Shown: in pieces, positions 17,617 through 25,171 of the stretch | Position numbering within the stretch: position 1 is the stretch's first letter | Layout of the letters: each line of letters starts with the position of its first letter | Program-made: the position numbers and the translations under genes | Notes under the pieces: generated by a model | What the model was told of the DNA's origin: nothing | The model's database searches: none | Seen by the model: only the letters and a program-made list of their open reading frames with translations | Assembly: GCA_002337145.1 (NCBI GenBank) | Contig: DDFK01000004.1 | Location: 248,001 to 312,000 of the forward strand | Direction: 5' to 3' | DNA length: 64,000 nt | DNA from: Chitinophagaceae bacterium UBA1930 | Lineage (GTDB): Bacteria; Bacteroidota; Bacteroidia; Chitinophagales; Chitinophagaceae

Positions 17617-18675
17617 ATGAAGCGTTCAATCTGCTTACTTGTATTGCTGGCCTGCATTGTGGCAAATATCCAGGCACAAAAAGGCACGGGTGTATTCATC
17701 TTGCAAAACAATGTAAACAGTTCGGGCCTGCGTGGCATGAGCATACCCAGTGACGATGTTATTTGGGCAAGCGGCAGCAATGGCACGGTTGTAAAGTCAA
17801 CAGATGGGGGCAATAGCTGGCAATGGATGACGGTAAAAGGATACGAGAAAAACGATTTCAGGGATATTGAAGCATTTGACTCACTAACAGCAATTGTAAT
17901 GTCTGTGGGTGATCCTGCCTACATACTAAAGACCAAAGACGGCGGCAAAACCTGGAAGGAAGTGTACACCAAAAGCCTGCCTGGCATGTTTCTGGATGCC
18001 ATGGACTTCCGCAACGATAAAGAAGGTGTATGCATTGGCGATCCGATAGCTGTTGGTGCAAGTGGCCGTAAATTTTTCTTTATCATCAAAACAAAAGACG
18101 GCGGCGATACCTGGCAGGAAGAGCCTTTGTACAAAATGCCACCTGCAGCACAAAATGGCGAAGGTATTTTCTCTGCAAGCGGCACCAACATTGCCATGCT
18201 CAACAATCCTGATTATGATTATGCTTTTATATCGGGTGGCACGGTATCCAATTTTTACATGATAGGCCGCGAAGGCAAGCAAAACAAAGGCACACAGATA
18301 CCCATTAACCAGGGTATCGAGAGTACGGGTGCGTTTTCTATGGCTACGGACGGCAACAAGAAATTCTATTGCATTGGTGGCGATTACAAGAACCCTGTTG
18401 TTGTGTACGATAATTTTTACTGGACAACAGACGAAGGCAAAAAATGGGCATCGCCAAGTAAGGCACCGCCATTTGGCTATAGGAGCTGCATACGCTTAAT
18501 TGACAAGGACAAAATGGTGGCCTGTGGTATCAATGGCGTTGATATTTGCCGTGATGGGGGCAACAACTGGATCAGTGTAACCAAAGAAGGCTTCAATGTA
18601 TGCATGGTATCGCCCAACAAGAAACTGGTTTTCCTGGCTGGTGAAAAAGGAAAAATTGGCAGGTTGCAATATTGA
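17617..18675 (+). CDS. YCF48-like / BNR-repeat beta-propeller protein, exported
   Basis: A 352-residue protein with a signal peptide (RSICLLVLLACIVANIQA) and at least five Asp-box type repeats of the form S/T-x-DGG-x-x-W: STDGGNSW, TKDGGKTW, TKDGGDTW, TTDEGKKW and CRDGGNNW. This is the pattern of YCF48/BNR beta-propellers, which in other organisms include photosystem II assembly factors and sialidase-like folds. No sialidase catalytic set is evident, so I do not assign an enzyme activity. Bacteroidota relatives are often loosely labelled oxidoreductase. It is a separate transcription unit ended by a clear terminator. Confidence 0.8.
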   Translation: MKRSICLLVLLACIVANIQAQKGTGVFILQNNVNSSGLRGMSIPSDDVIWASGSNGTVVKSTDGGNSWQWMTVKGYEKNDFRDIEAFDSLTAIVMSVGDPAYILKTKDGGKTWKEVYTKSLPGMFLDAMDFRNDKEGVCIGDPIAVGASGRKFFFIIKTKDGGDTWQEEPLYKMPPAAQNGEGIFSASGTNIAMLNNPDYDYAFISGGTVSNFYMIGREGKQNKGTQIPINQGIESTGAFSMATDGNKKFYCIGGDYKNPVVVYDNFYWTTDEGKKWASPSKAPPFGYRSCIRLIDKDKMVACGINGVDICRDGGNNWISVTKEGFNVCMVSPNKKLVFLAGEKGKIGRLQY

Positions 18676-18705
18676 TACCATTCTCCTGCATGTTGAAGAA
18701 TATTA

Positions 18706-18733
18706 AATCCTGCTTTTGTGCAGGATTTTTTTA
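18706..18733 (+). terminator. Terminator after YCF48-like gene
   Basis: An 8-bp perfect stem (AATCCTGC with GCAGGATT, 6-base loop) is followed by seven Ts. Confidence 0.85.
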
Positions 18734-18800
18734 TTTTCTCAACTATGCATTTAAACCTTTCCCAAAAGCTCCCGTCACAAGAGGCATAAAAACAATAGAC

Positions 18801-19184
18801 ATGAAAAAAATTGTATCCTTAATAATGGCAGGTTGCCTGGTAATGGTAGCGGCAACATCTCATGCACAAGCGGTTGATACTGCCAGGGCTGCTTCCAAAA
18901 TGGAAAGGAGAAAAGCATTGAAAGATAAAATGGCCAATGCCACCCCCGAACAGAAAGAGAAGATGAAGGAAAAAAGGGCCGAGATGAAAGCCAAGTACGA
19001 TGCTATGACTCCAGAACAAAAGGAGGCCATGAAAGAAAAGGCAAAAACAAAGAAAGCCGAAGCAAAAGCAAAATATGATGCCATGACACCAGAACAGCAA
19101 CAGGCATTGAAAGAAAAAATGAAAGCCAGAAGGGAAGCCAAAAAAGCAACAACAACTACACCGGCCACACCGGCAAAGCCATAA
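18801..19184 (+). CDS. Small exported Lys/Glu-rich helical repeat protein
   Basis: A 127-residue protein. Residues 1-23 are a signal peptide (KKIVSLIMAGCLVMVAATSHA). The rest is almost entirely charged helix with three related units of about 25 residues, each containing the words TPEQ, (M/L)KEK and AKYDAM, then a Thr/Pro/Ala tail. I start at the ATG at 18801 because the longer upstream frame lacks a plausible N-terminus. Its composition resembles small periplasmic helical proteins of the Spy/CpxP kind only in a general way. I do not recognise a family; a chaperone-like or cell-wall role would be a guess. Confidence 0.75.
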   Translation: MKKIVSLIMAGCLVMVAATSHAQAVDTARAASKMERRKALKDKMANATPEQKEKMKEKRAEMKAKYDAMTPEQKEAMKEKAKTKKAEAKAKYDAMTPEQQQALKEKMKARREAKKATTTTPATPAKP

Positions 19185-19230
19185 CCTATTTTTTTTGAAC
19201 GCAGTTTTTATGCAGCAGGGTTAAATGGAG

Positions 19231-19260
19231 GGGGAATCTGTTTCAGGTTCCCCTTTTTTA
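19231..19260. terminator. Terminator between 18801 gene and DUF486 gene
   Basis: A 10-bp stem GGGGAATCTG with CAGGTTCCCC (one G-U pair), loop TTT, is followed by a T run overlapping the DUF486 stop region. It most clearly serves the plus-strand gene. Confidence 0.75.
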
Positions 19261-19587
19261 TTTCTTGAAAGCAAAATACACTGCACCCACAATAAACAGG
19301 AAGCTGATGATGTACTTTACATGAAAAGGCTCCTTTAGGTACAATACCGCAAAAACAGTAAATACCACCAGCGTAATGGCCTCCTGGATGATTTTTAGCT
19401 GAAAGCCATTGAATCCGTTTGTATAGCCACTCCTGTTGGCAGGCACCATCAGGCAATACTCAAAAAAAGCAATGCCCCAGCTAACCAGTATGGCCTTCCA
19501 TAAAGGCACGCCTGTGTGTTTCAAATGCCCGTACCAGGCAACTGTCATAAATACATTGGAACAGATAAGCAGTGCTATTGTCTTCAT
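19258..19587 (-). CDS. DUF486 (DMT-like) small membrane protein
   Basis: A 109-residue protein with four hydrophobic helices and segments typical of DUF486: NVFMTVAWYGHLKH, WGIAFFEYCLMVPANRSGY and LYLKEPFHVKYIISFLFIVGAVYFAF. The family belongs to the drug/metabolite transporter superfamily, but no substrate is established. I start at 19587 (KTIALLICSNVFMT) because the longer frame adds 55 residues that are out of character with the family. Length is normal. It stands alone, convergent with the preceding small gene. Confidence 0.88.
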   Translation of the reverse strand: MKTIALLICSNVFMTVAWYGHLKHTGVPLWKAILVSWGIAFFEYCLMVPANRSGYTNGFNGFQLKIIQEAITLVVFTVFAVLYLKEPFHVKYIISFLFIVGAVYFAFKK

Positions 19588-19784
19588 CGTATATAGGTTC
19601 TTTTTGTAAAAGAAAGTATTAAGTGTTGTGCCATGCCATTGCCATTGCTGGCCTGGCCCTGCAAAAAAAGCAAACAAGTGCCTAAATTTACAGTAATTGC
19701 TAACCTGCAATGTGCAATACTTGACATTTTGCCATCTGAAAAAAAGCAGCACAAATATTGTTTATCACTAAACAAATTAAGGCA

Positions 19785-20075
19785 ATGAAAAAGTTACAGG
19801 CAATTATAAAATTTTCGATGGACGATGATTTTATGCAATTGGTGCCACCACATAGAACATACATCAATTATTTAATCAACAAAGGTATCATAGACAGCTA
19901 TGCCGTAAGCATGGAATCGCAAACCTGCTGGATAACCCTGAATGCAGCCTCAAAAACAGAGGCAGACAATTATTTGGCAAAGTCGCCCTTGTATAAATAT
20001 TGGACCTATGAAATTGAAGAGCTATTTGTGTACGATAGCCAGCAATACAGGTTGCCTACGCTTCAATTGAATTAG
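19785..20075 (+). CDS. Hypothetical small protein, possible YciI-like alpha/beta barrel
   Basis: A 96-residue protein with a start at the ATG at 19785 (KKLQAIIKFSMDDDFMQLVP). The order strand, helix, strand, helix, strand (QAIIKF; PHRTYINYLINKGI; SYAVSMESQTCWITLNA; TEADNYLAKSPLYKYW; YEIEELFVYDS) is what a dimeric ferredoxin-like YciI or muconolactone-isomerase-like protein would show. This is a fold-level impression, not a family hit. Its TAG stop interlocks with the TAA stop of the convergent response regulator in the four bases TTAG at 20072-20075. Confidence 0.65.
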   Translation: MKKLQAIIKFSMDDDFMQLVPPHRTYINYLINKGIIDSYAVSMESQTCWITLNAASKTEADNYLAKSPLYKYWTYEIEELFVYDSQQYRLPTLQLN

Positions 20076-20503
20076 TTGAAGTAGGATTGCAAGGCCTCAT
20101 GTGTTTTTAATTCTTCCATCAATTCAACTACCAGTGGTTTGTGAATAAACTCAATCACAATATCGTACCGTTGGGCCTTGATGAAATCCTCTGGATTTAT
20201 ACTGGATGAAAGGATGGCAATTTGGGTGCCCGGCAAACGGTCACTATACTTCCTGATAAAATTCTCCAAGAATTCCCATCCATCCATTACAGGCATGTTC
20301 AAGTCAAGCAAAATCAGTTCTGGTGCGGCTTCCAGCGGTTCGCCTTTTTTCTTTCTTTCAAAGTAATTGGAAAAATAATCAATGGCTTCTTTACCGTTGG
20401 CAAAGCTGATGGTCTCTTTTGCAAAGCCTGTATTCTTAATAACTACTTCGCATATTTTAATGGTTACCTTATCGTCGTCTACAATGAATAACTTGTTAAG
20501 CAT
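20072..20503 (-). CDS. Single-domain response regulator (CheY-like)
   Basis: A 143-residue receiver domain without an output domain. The acidic pair is Asp9/Asp10 in FIVDDDK, the phosphoacceptor is Asp67 in ELILLDLNMPVMDGWEFLE, and the conserved Ser/Lys positions appear in IAILSSSINPED and FIHKPLVVE. Such proteins in Bacteroidota commonly act through protein-protein contacts in phosphorelays. No kinase is adjacent in the same operon; the histidine kinase at 21390 has its own cognate regulator. The partner is unknown. Confidence 0.9.
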   Translation of the reverse strand: MLNKLFIVDDDKVTIKICEVVIKNTGFAKETISFANGKEAIDYFSNYFERKKKGEPLEAAPELILLDLNMPVMDGWEFLENFIRKYSDRLPGTQIAILSSSINPEDFIKAQRYDIVIEFIHKPLVVELMEELKTHEALQSYFN

Positions 20504-20709
20504 GTGCTAAATTAAATAATTCCCAACTAAAATTACTTCATGATAACTACTCATTTTTTGAATAATTATAAGGTAGGGCAGTCTGTTGAAACTGTACGAT
20601 GGTTTCATGCCCAGCCTGCTTTGCCAAGGTTGGCTTTGCTAACTGGTTATAGAACGTAGTTATACGCACTTCAACTTTACTTCAAAATCTACATTTACTT
20701 TCGCAATGT

Positions 20710-21393
20710 ATGAAAGTGCTGATTATAGAAGACAATGAAGAGCTTGCCGAAAGCGTACGCGAATTTCTTGTAAGGGAAGGCTATGTATGCGAAATTGCCT
20801 ACACCTGCCAGCAGGCCGAGGAAAAGCTGTTCATGTTTCAGTACGATTGCATATTGTTGGACATTATGCTGCCTGATGGCAGCGGCCTGAAATTATTGAA
20901 CCTCATTAAGGCAGAGCAACTGCAAAGCAATATACTCATCATATCGGCCAAAAATAGTTTGGATGATAAAGTGACCGGGCTGGAAGAAGGTGCAGATGAC
21001 TATATAACAAAGCCCTTTCATTTACCCGAACTGCACGCACGTATAAGGGCCATATACCGACGTAAGAACCTGAACGGAAGCAATATTGTACAGTTCAACG
21101 AAATAAGCCTTGACACCAATACATTGGAAGCAAGAATCAATAACCTGTTGCTGGATATAACCCGTAAGGAGTTTGACCTGTTGCTGTATTTTGTTGTGAA
21201 CAAGAACCGTGTATTGAGCCGCCAGTCAATAGCAGCACATCTTTGGGGCGATTATACCGACGACTTGGCTAACTTTGACTTTGTGTACCAGCATGTAAAG
21301 AACCTGCGTAAAAAAATTGCGGCGGCCAACGGTACGGATTATATCGCAACTGTTTATGGCATAGGGTATAAATTCAATGCAACGGCATCATGA
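20710..21393 (+). CDS. OmpR-family response regulator
   Basis: A 227-residue regulator with a receiver domain (acidic pocket IIEDNEE, phosphoacceptor Asp51 in DCILLDIMLPDGSG, Lys in YITKPFHLPEL) and a C-terminal winged helix DNA-binding domain (residues about 130-225: TRKEFDLLLYFVVNKNRVLS, then HVKNLRKKIAA and IATVYGIGYKF). It overlaps the downstream histidine kinase by four bases (ATGA), so the two form a two-component system. A -7-like word (TACTTTCG) ends a few bases before the ATG, suggesting a short leader. The signal sensed is unknown. Confidence 0.94.
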   Translation: MKVLIIEDNEELAESVREFLVREGYVCEIAYTCQQAEEKLFMFQYDCILLDIMLPDGSGLKLLNLIKAEQLQSNILIISAKNSLDDKVTGLEEGADDYITKPFHLPELHARIRAIYRRKNLNGSNIVQFNEISLDTNTLEARINNLLLDITRKEFDLLLYFVVNKNRVLSRQSIAAHLWGDYTDDLANFDFVYQHVKNLRKKIAAANGTDYIATVYGIGYKFNATAS

Positions 21394-22724
21394 AACTGAT
21401 TAACAAGTTTACTTTATGGTATCTATGTATTGCCCTTACCTGCACGGTTGTTGGTACGGCCATTACGTATTACAGCATTAAGAGCAGGATTGACAATGCT
21501 GCGTTTGACCGTTTAAAAACCATCAACCAATTGGCAGCCGAAGAAATTAAGGCAGGCACATTGGGCGATTCCGTTGTACAGGGCCGTAAGGTGGAAGTGC
21601 ATGAACTAAGCACAGCCTTGCCAACCAAGCCGTTTGATATTACGGAAGTGCCTTCGGTAAACCCCACGACAAACAAACCCGAATCCATTTTAACCATCCG
21701 TTCCTATTACGCCATTAATGGCAAAAATTACCGCATTACCTGTTATGGATATATAAGCAAGGCCGACCAGATACTGTCTGGCCTTGAAGTGTCTGTACTG
21801 TGGAAATGGGCACTGATTATTTTCCTGATTGCCATTTCTGCAAGGCTCGTGTCGCGACTGGTATTGTCGCCTTTTAACAAAACCGTCAAAGCTATCGAAA
21901 GCTTTAACCTCAAGAAAAAAGAAAGGCTGCAATTGCCTGTAACCAACACAAAAGAATTCATAGAACTGAACACTTTTGTAAAAGCCATGACCGACAAGGC
22001 AATTGATGATTACAACTCGTTGAAGGAGTTTACAGAGAATGCATCGCACGAACTACAGACACCCGTTGCAGTAATGCGTAACAAACTGGAACTGCTGGCC
22101 GAATCGGACCTTACCGATGAACAGGCAGTAATGATATCCGATATACAGAATTCACTGGATAAGCTGTCACGCATCAACAGCTCGTTGGTATTGCTTACCA
22201 GGTTAGAGAACCATGAATACGAAACCAAGGAGCCATTGCATTTTTGCAGGCTCATCAACAGTTCGTTGGCCACCTATAAGGAACTTATAGAGATGAAGTC
22301 GCTATCCCTGTCAAAAAATGTAGCAAAAAGTGTGTATGTACAGTTGCATCCCATGTTGGGCGACCTCTTGCTCAATAACCTCATCAGTAATGCCATACGT
22401 CACAACATACCCAATGGTACCATACAGGTACAGCTAACGCATACTTCGCTGATAATACAGAATAATGGAACGGAACCTTCGGTACCAACCGAAGAATTGT
22501 TTCAACGCTTTAAAAAAAGCGACCAATGCAGCAAATCCATAGGTATTGGTTTGGCCATTGTAAAACAGATTTGCGACATACACCATTTTGCCATACAATA
22601 CAATTACGACAATGGTTTGCATATAATAGAGATACAGTTCAAATCTGTTGATGCCCCCACGCCGCCCATTGTTTTTGAAACCGTAGCAGAACAGGAACCA
22701 GCATTTATTGTTCAGCCTGTGTAA
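21390..22724 (+). CDS. Two-component sensor histidine kinase
   Basis: A 444-residue membrane kinase paired with the OmpR-type regulator just upstream (4-base overlap). Helix one is at about residues 7-27, followed by a roughly 105-residue periplasmic region, then helix two at about 136-153. The phosphoacceptor is His220 in ENASHELQTPVAVM, the N-box is LLLNNLISNAIRHN and the G-box SIGIGLAIVKQICD. The final 25 residues are Pro/Glu rich. The architecture resembles metal or envelope sensors of the CusS type, but the periplasmic part gives no clue to ligand. The gene ends 14 bases from the convergent beta-lactamase gene. Confidence 0.93.
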   Translation: MKLINKFTLWYLCIALTCTVVGTAITYYSIKSRIDNAAFDRLKTINQLAAEEIKAGTLGDSVVQGRKVEVHELSTALPTKPFDITEVPSVNPTTNKPESILTIRSYYAINGKNYRITCYGYISKADQILSGLEVSVLWKWALIIFLIAISARLVSRLVLSPFNKTVKAIESFNLKKKERLQLPVTNTKEFIELNTFVKAMTDKAIDDYNSLKEFTENASHELQTPVAVMRNKLELLAESDLTDEQAVMISDIQNSLDKLSRINSSLVLLTRLENHEYETKEPLHFCRLINSSLATYKELIEMKSLSLSKNVAKSVYVQLHPMLGDLLLNNLISNAIRHNIPNGTIQVQLTHTSLIIQNNGTEPSVPTEELFQRFKKSDQCSKSIGIGLAIVKQICDIHHFAIQYNYDNGLHIIEIQFKSVDAPTPPIVFETVAEQEPAFIVQPV

Positions 22725-22738
22725 TGGTTTATTGATTG

Positions 22739-23632
22739 TTACTGCTCTGCATCTTTCTTCATCTTTTCATCGTACTGTTTTTGCAGGCTGCTGATAGCAT
22801 CATCAAAGCCTTGCTGGTCCACAAATGCGGCAGGGTTATAGGCACTCCCAGGCTGGTGCTTTTCGTGCAGGTCAAACTGGCCTGCGTGCGATGCCAGCCA
22901 GATGTTGAACCGGATTTTCTTCAGTGACTGCAACGTGTATGCATAATCGCTGGCAATGGTTGGGTAGGCCGTAACTGCAGTAAATGGCTTATCTGTAATA
23001 ATAGAAGGCAGGTTGGCAATAAGTACCCTATAAGGTTTGTCCTTATCATTTACTGTAAACAGAAAGCTGCAGGAGCCTTTGGTATGGCCGGGGTGGTGCA
23101 GCATCACAATGTTCATGCCGCCCAGTGTAATGGTATCGCCATCCTTTAATAAACGGTCAGGTTGTACGGGTTTGAAACTAACGCCATACTTGCCCAGTTC
23201 ATAATCCGATTGCCCGCCGCTTGCCAATACATCGGCTTCTTTTTCGTCCACCATCAATTTTGCATGGGTGGTTTCCTTAATGGAAGCCATGGCACCCATG
23301 TGGTCAAAATGTGCCTGCGTGGTAAGCAGTATCTTGGTATCTGCAAACTTGAATCCCAGGGCTTCTATGCTTTTTTTTATTTGTTGTACCGAAGAGGCAA
23401 GCCCGGTATTGATGAGTATGTTTCCCTTAGGCGTGGTTATTAAGTAACAGGCCAAATCGTAAGTGCCCACATAGTACAGGTTACCTGCAATACGGAATGG
23501 CGGATAAGGTTTTACCCAGTTGGAATCTGTTTTGGGTTCCTTTACTTCTTGTGCAGTTGCATGTATGGATGCGATGGATAGTATAGCGGCAACCGCTATC
23601 GTTTTGAATGAATGGATGGGCATTGGCAGCAT
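22739..23632 (-). CDS. Subclass B3 metallo-beta-lactamase, GOB-like (Gln116 type)
   Basis: A 297-residue exported protein with a signal peptide (about residues 8-28, ending HATAQ). It follows the GOB enzymes of Elizabethkingia closely along its length as I recall that sequence: PFRIAGNLYYVGTYDLACYL, KGNILINTG, LHHPGHTKGSCSF and ASHAGQFDLHEK. Zinc ligands: site 1 would be Gln106, His108, His183 and site 2 Asp110, His111, His249. The first ligand is Gln (TTQAHFDH) in place of the usual His116, the hallmark of GOB-type B3 enzymes. Expected reaction: hydrolysis of penicillins, cephalosporins and carbapenems in the periplasm. A good promoter precedes it. Activity is inferred. Confidence 0.92.
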   Translation of the reverse strand: MLPMPIHSFKTIAVAAILSIASIHATAQEVKEPKTDSNWVKPYPPFRIAGNLYYVGTYDLACYLITTPKGNILINTGLASSVQQIKKSIEALGFKFADTKILLTTQAHFDHMGAMASIKETTHAKLMVDEKEADVLASGGQSDYELGKYGVSFKPVQPDRLLKDGDTITLGGMNIVMLHHPGHTKGSCSFLFTVNDKDKPYRVLIANLPSIITDKPFTAVTAYPTIASDYAYTLQSLKKIRFNIWLASHAGQFDLHEKHQPGSAYNPAAFVDQQGFDDAISSLQKQYDEKMKKDAEQ

Positions 23633-23648
23633 ATTGATGAATGATTGC

Positions 23649-23677
23649 CAAATATATTGGCTTGTTGGCTAAGGCAA
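23649..23677 (-). promoter_or_regulatory. Promoter of the metallo-beta-lactamase gene
   Basis: On the minus strand TTG (23675-23677) is followed after exactly 18 bases by TATATTTG (23649-23656), a perfect Bacteroidota -33/-7 pair. The predicted leader is only about 10 bases for the ATG at 23632. Confidence 0.7.
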
Positions 23678-23769
23678 CCATCCATTAACAAATACTTCAC
23701 GGCGGTAGGGTGACCGTTAACTGTATATGTCACACTCTGCCACACCTGTTTTGCGTTGCATTTGCAGGT

Positions 23770-24900
23770 CTATTCAAAAAACTGCTGGAAAGAAAAGTTA
23801 GGGTTGTGCATTTCTGTTTCATTGCTGCTCGATTCCAGTTGTGCTTTGTTTGCATACCGGAACATCTGTTGCTCATAATCGGCAATGGCGGCTTCCATGG
23901 TTACAAAGTTGCCATTGGTAAGGTTATCTGATAGGATGGCAGCATCCACCAATCCTATGTTCAGGCCCTGGCCAGCAAAGGGTGGCATTAAATGGGCTGC
24001 ATCGCCTATAAGCGTGATGGGTAAAGGGCGATTGTTTTTCCAGGGTTTGTCCAAAGGGATTTTCCTGGTAGGCAGCCCCACAAAAAAAGAGGTGGCACGA
24101 AAGAGTTGCTGATAATAGGCATGCCATTCGGCAAACCTGTTGCAGAGGAATGCAACAATGCTGTCCTTATTCTGAAAGTTAAGGCCATTACCATTGGCCC
24201 ATGCTGTAGGTTGCTTAAAGATAATGCCATAGGTTAATGCACCATTGTTGTAAGGGTTTGCAACCAGCAGGTTGCCCTTATGGGCAGTCATTAACCTGCT
24301 GCCGTTGCACAATTGATAAAATGCTGCACAGGTTATGGCTGGCTCGGGAACGTCGCCCTGTATAATGAATGTGCCGGTGTCTGTTACTTCGCTATCTGTA
24401 ACATATTTTCTTGCGTTGCTCATACCGCCATTGGCCGCAATCACCATATCTGCCGTAGCATCGGGGCCGTTTTCAAAATGCAGCAACCATTGGTTGCCTT
24501 GTTGCTCAAGCCCGGTAAACTTACTGTCCCAAACAACAGAGCCGCTTGCTAAACTGTCAAGCAATAATGCCCTTAAATTGTTCCTGTTTATCTCGGGGTT
24601 ATCGTGCCGGTTTTCCGGTGTGATTTTTTGGGTGGAAAGTATATTGCCCTGTTCATCGGTCATGATGATGCCCATAGGTATGGCTGCATCATAATATTGT
24701 TGCAGTAACCCAGCTTTTTGCAGTGCATCTTGTCCCGAACCTTTATGCAGGTCCAATGTGCCGCCCCAAATTCTTGTCTGTGCATCTTTGTCCCTTTCGT
24801 AAACGGTTACGGCCACGCCTTTTTGTTGTAGCAGTCTTGCCATGGTTAGGCCAACCGGACCACCGCCAATAATGGCTATTTGTTTGTTTTGTAATAACAT
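23770..24900 (-). CDS. Tet(X)-like FAD-dependent monooxygenase
   Basis: A 376-residue class A flavin monooxygenase that aligns without visible gaps to Tet(X) as I remember it, with an offset of 11 residues: GGGPVGLTMARLLQQKG, GGTLDLHKGSGQDAL, NPEINRNNLRALLLDSL and GDAAHLMPPFAGQGLN. Tet(X) hydroxylates tetracyclines, including tigecycline, and inactivates them. Substrate-site residues Gln192 and Arg213 correspond to Gln181 and Arg202 here and are kept; His234 corresponds to Thr223 and is changed. FAD-site Asp311 is Asp300. So it may be an active tetracycline destructase or a relative with another substrate. It shares its upstream region with the next monooxygenase gene. Confidence 0.88.
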   Translation of the reverse strand: MLLQNKQIAIIGGGPVGLTMARLLQQKGVAVTVYERDKDAQTRIWGGTLDLHKGSGQDALQKAGLLQQYYDAAIPMGIIMTDEQGNILSTQKITPENRHDNPEINRNNLRALLLDSLASGSVVWDSKFTGLEQQGNQWLLHFENGPDATADMVIAANGGMSNARKYVTDSEVTDTGTFIIQGDVPEPAITCAAFYQLCNGSRLMTAHKGNLLVANPYNNGALTYGIIFKQPTAWANGNGLNFQNKDSIVAFLCNRFAEWHAYYQQLFRATSFFVGLPTRKIPLDKPWKNNRPLPITLIGDAAHLMPPFAGQGLNIGLVDAAILSDNLTNGNFVTMEAAIADYEQQMFRYANKAQLESSSNETEMHNPNFSFQQFFE

Positions 24901-24946
24901 GATTTTGCAAGTTTAATTGCACTGTAAAATTGTTGCTATTGCAAAA

Positions 24947-24973
24947 AATGGAATAGTAAAAATCAGCCGTTTT
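24947..24973 (-). promoter_or_regulatory. Conserved upstream box shared by two monooxygenase genes (copy 1)
   Basis: A 27-base block (minus strand AAAACGGCTGATTTT then TACTATTCCATT) lies 46-73 bases before the tet(X)-like start and is identical to the block at 26394-26420 before the second monooxygenase. Sequence between the box and the ATG is partly conserved too. It is a candidate operator or promoter. Confidence 0.65.
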
Positions 24974-25065
24974 TTCTTGCAATGAATAGCACACGGATAG
25001 GCATGAATCATTAGTGATAGCTGCTACCATTCAAGGCCATGGTAATGCATGGATACGGATGCTTT

Positions 25066-25163
25066 GCGTGAGGGATTGAAGCGGTAGCCCGCAGCGAAAG
25101 GCTGAGGCACGAAGCCATTGAGCGAGGACTACAAGCGTAAAGCCCGGCCCAGCGGGACACGCC
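25066..25163. repeat. Structured dispersed repeat (GGATTGAAGC ... CCCGGCCC type)
   Basis: A 98-base GC-rich element starts GCGTGAGGGATTGAAGCGG and ends GCCCGGCCC, AGCGGG, ACACGCC. The ends pair (GCGTG with CACGC) and the interior has several short hairpins. I recognise this layout as a repeat common in intergenic regions of many Bacteroidota, from memory and not by search. It lies between the two monooxygenase genes, just 8 bases from the stop of the second. Confidence 0.6.
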
Positions 25164-25171
25164 ACATAGTG

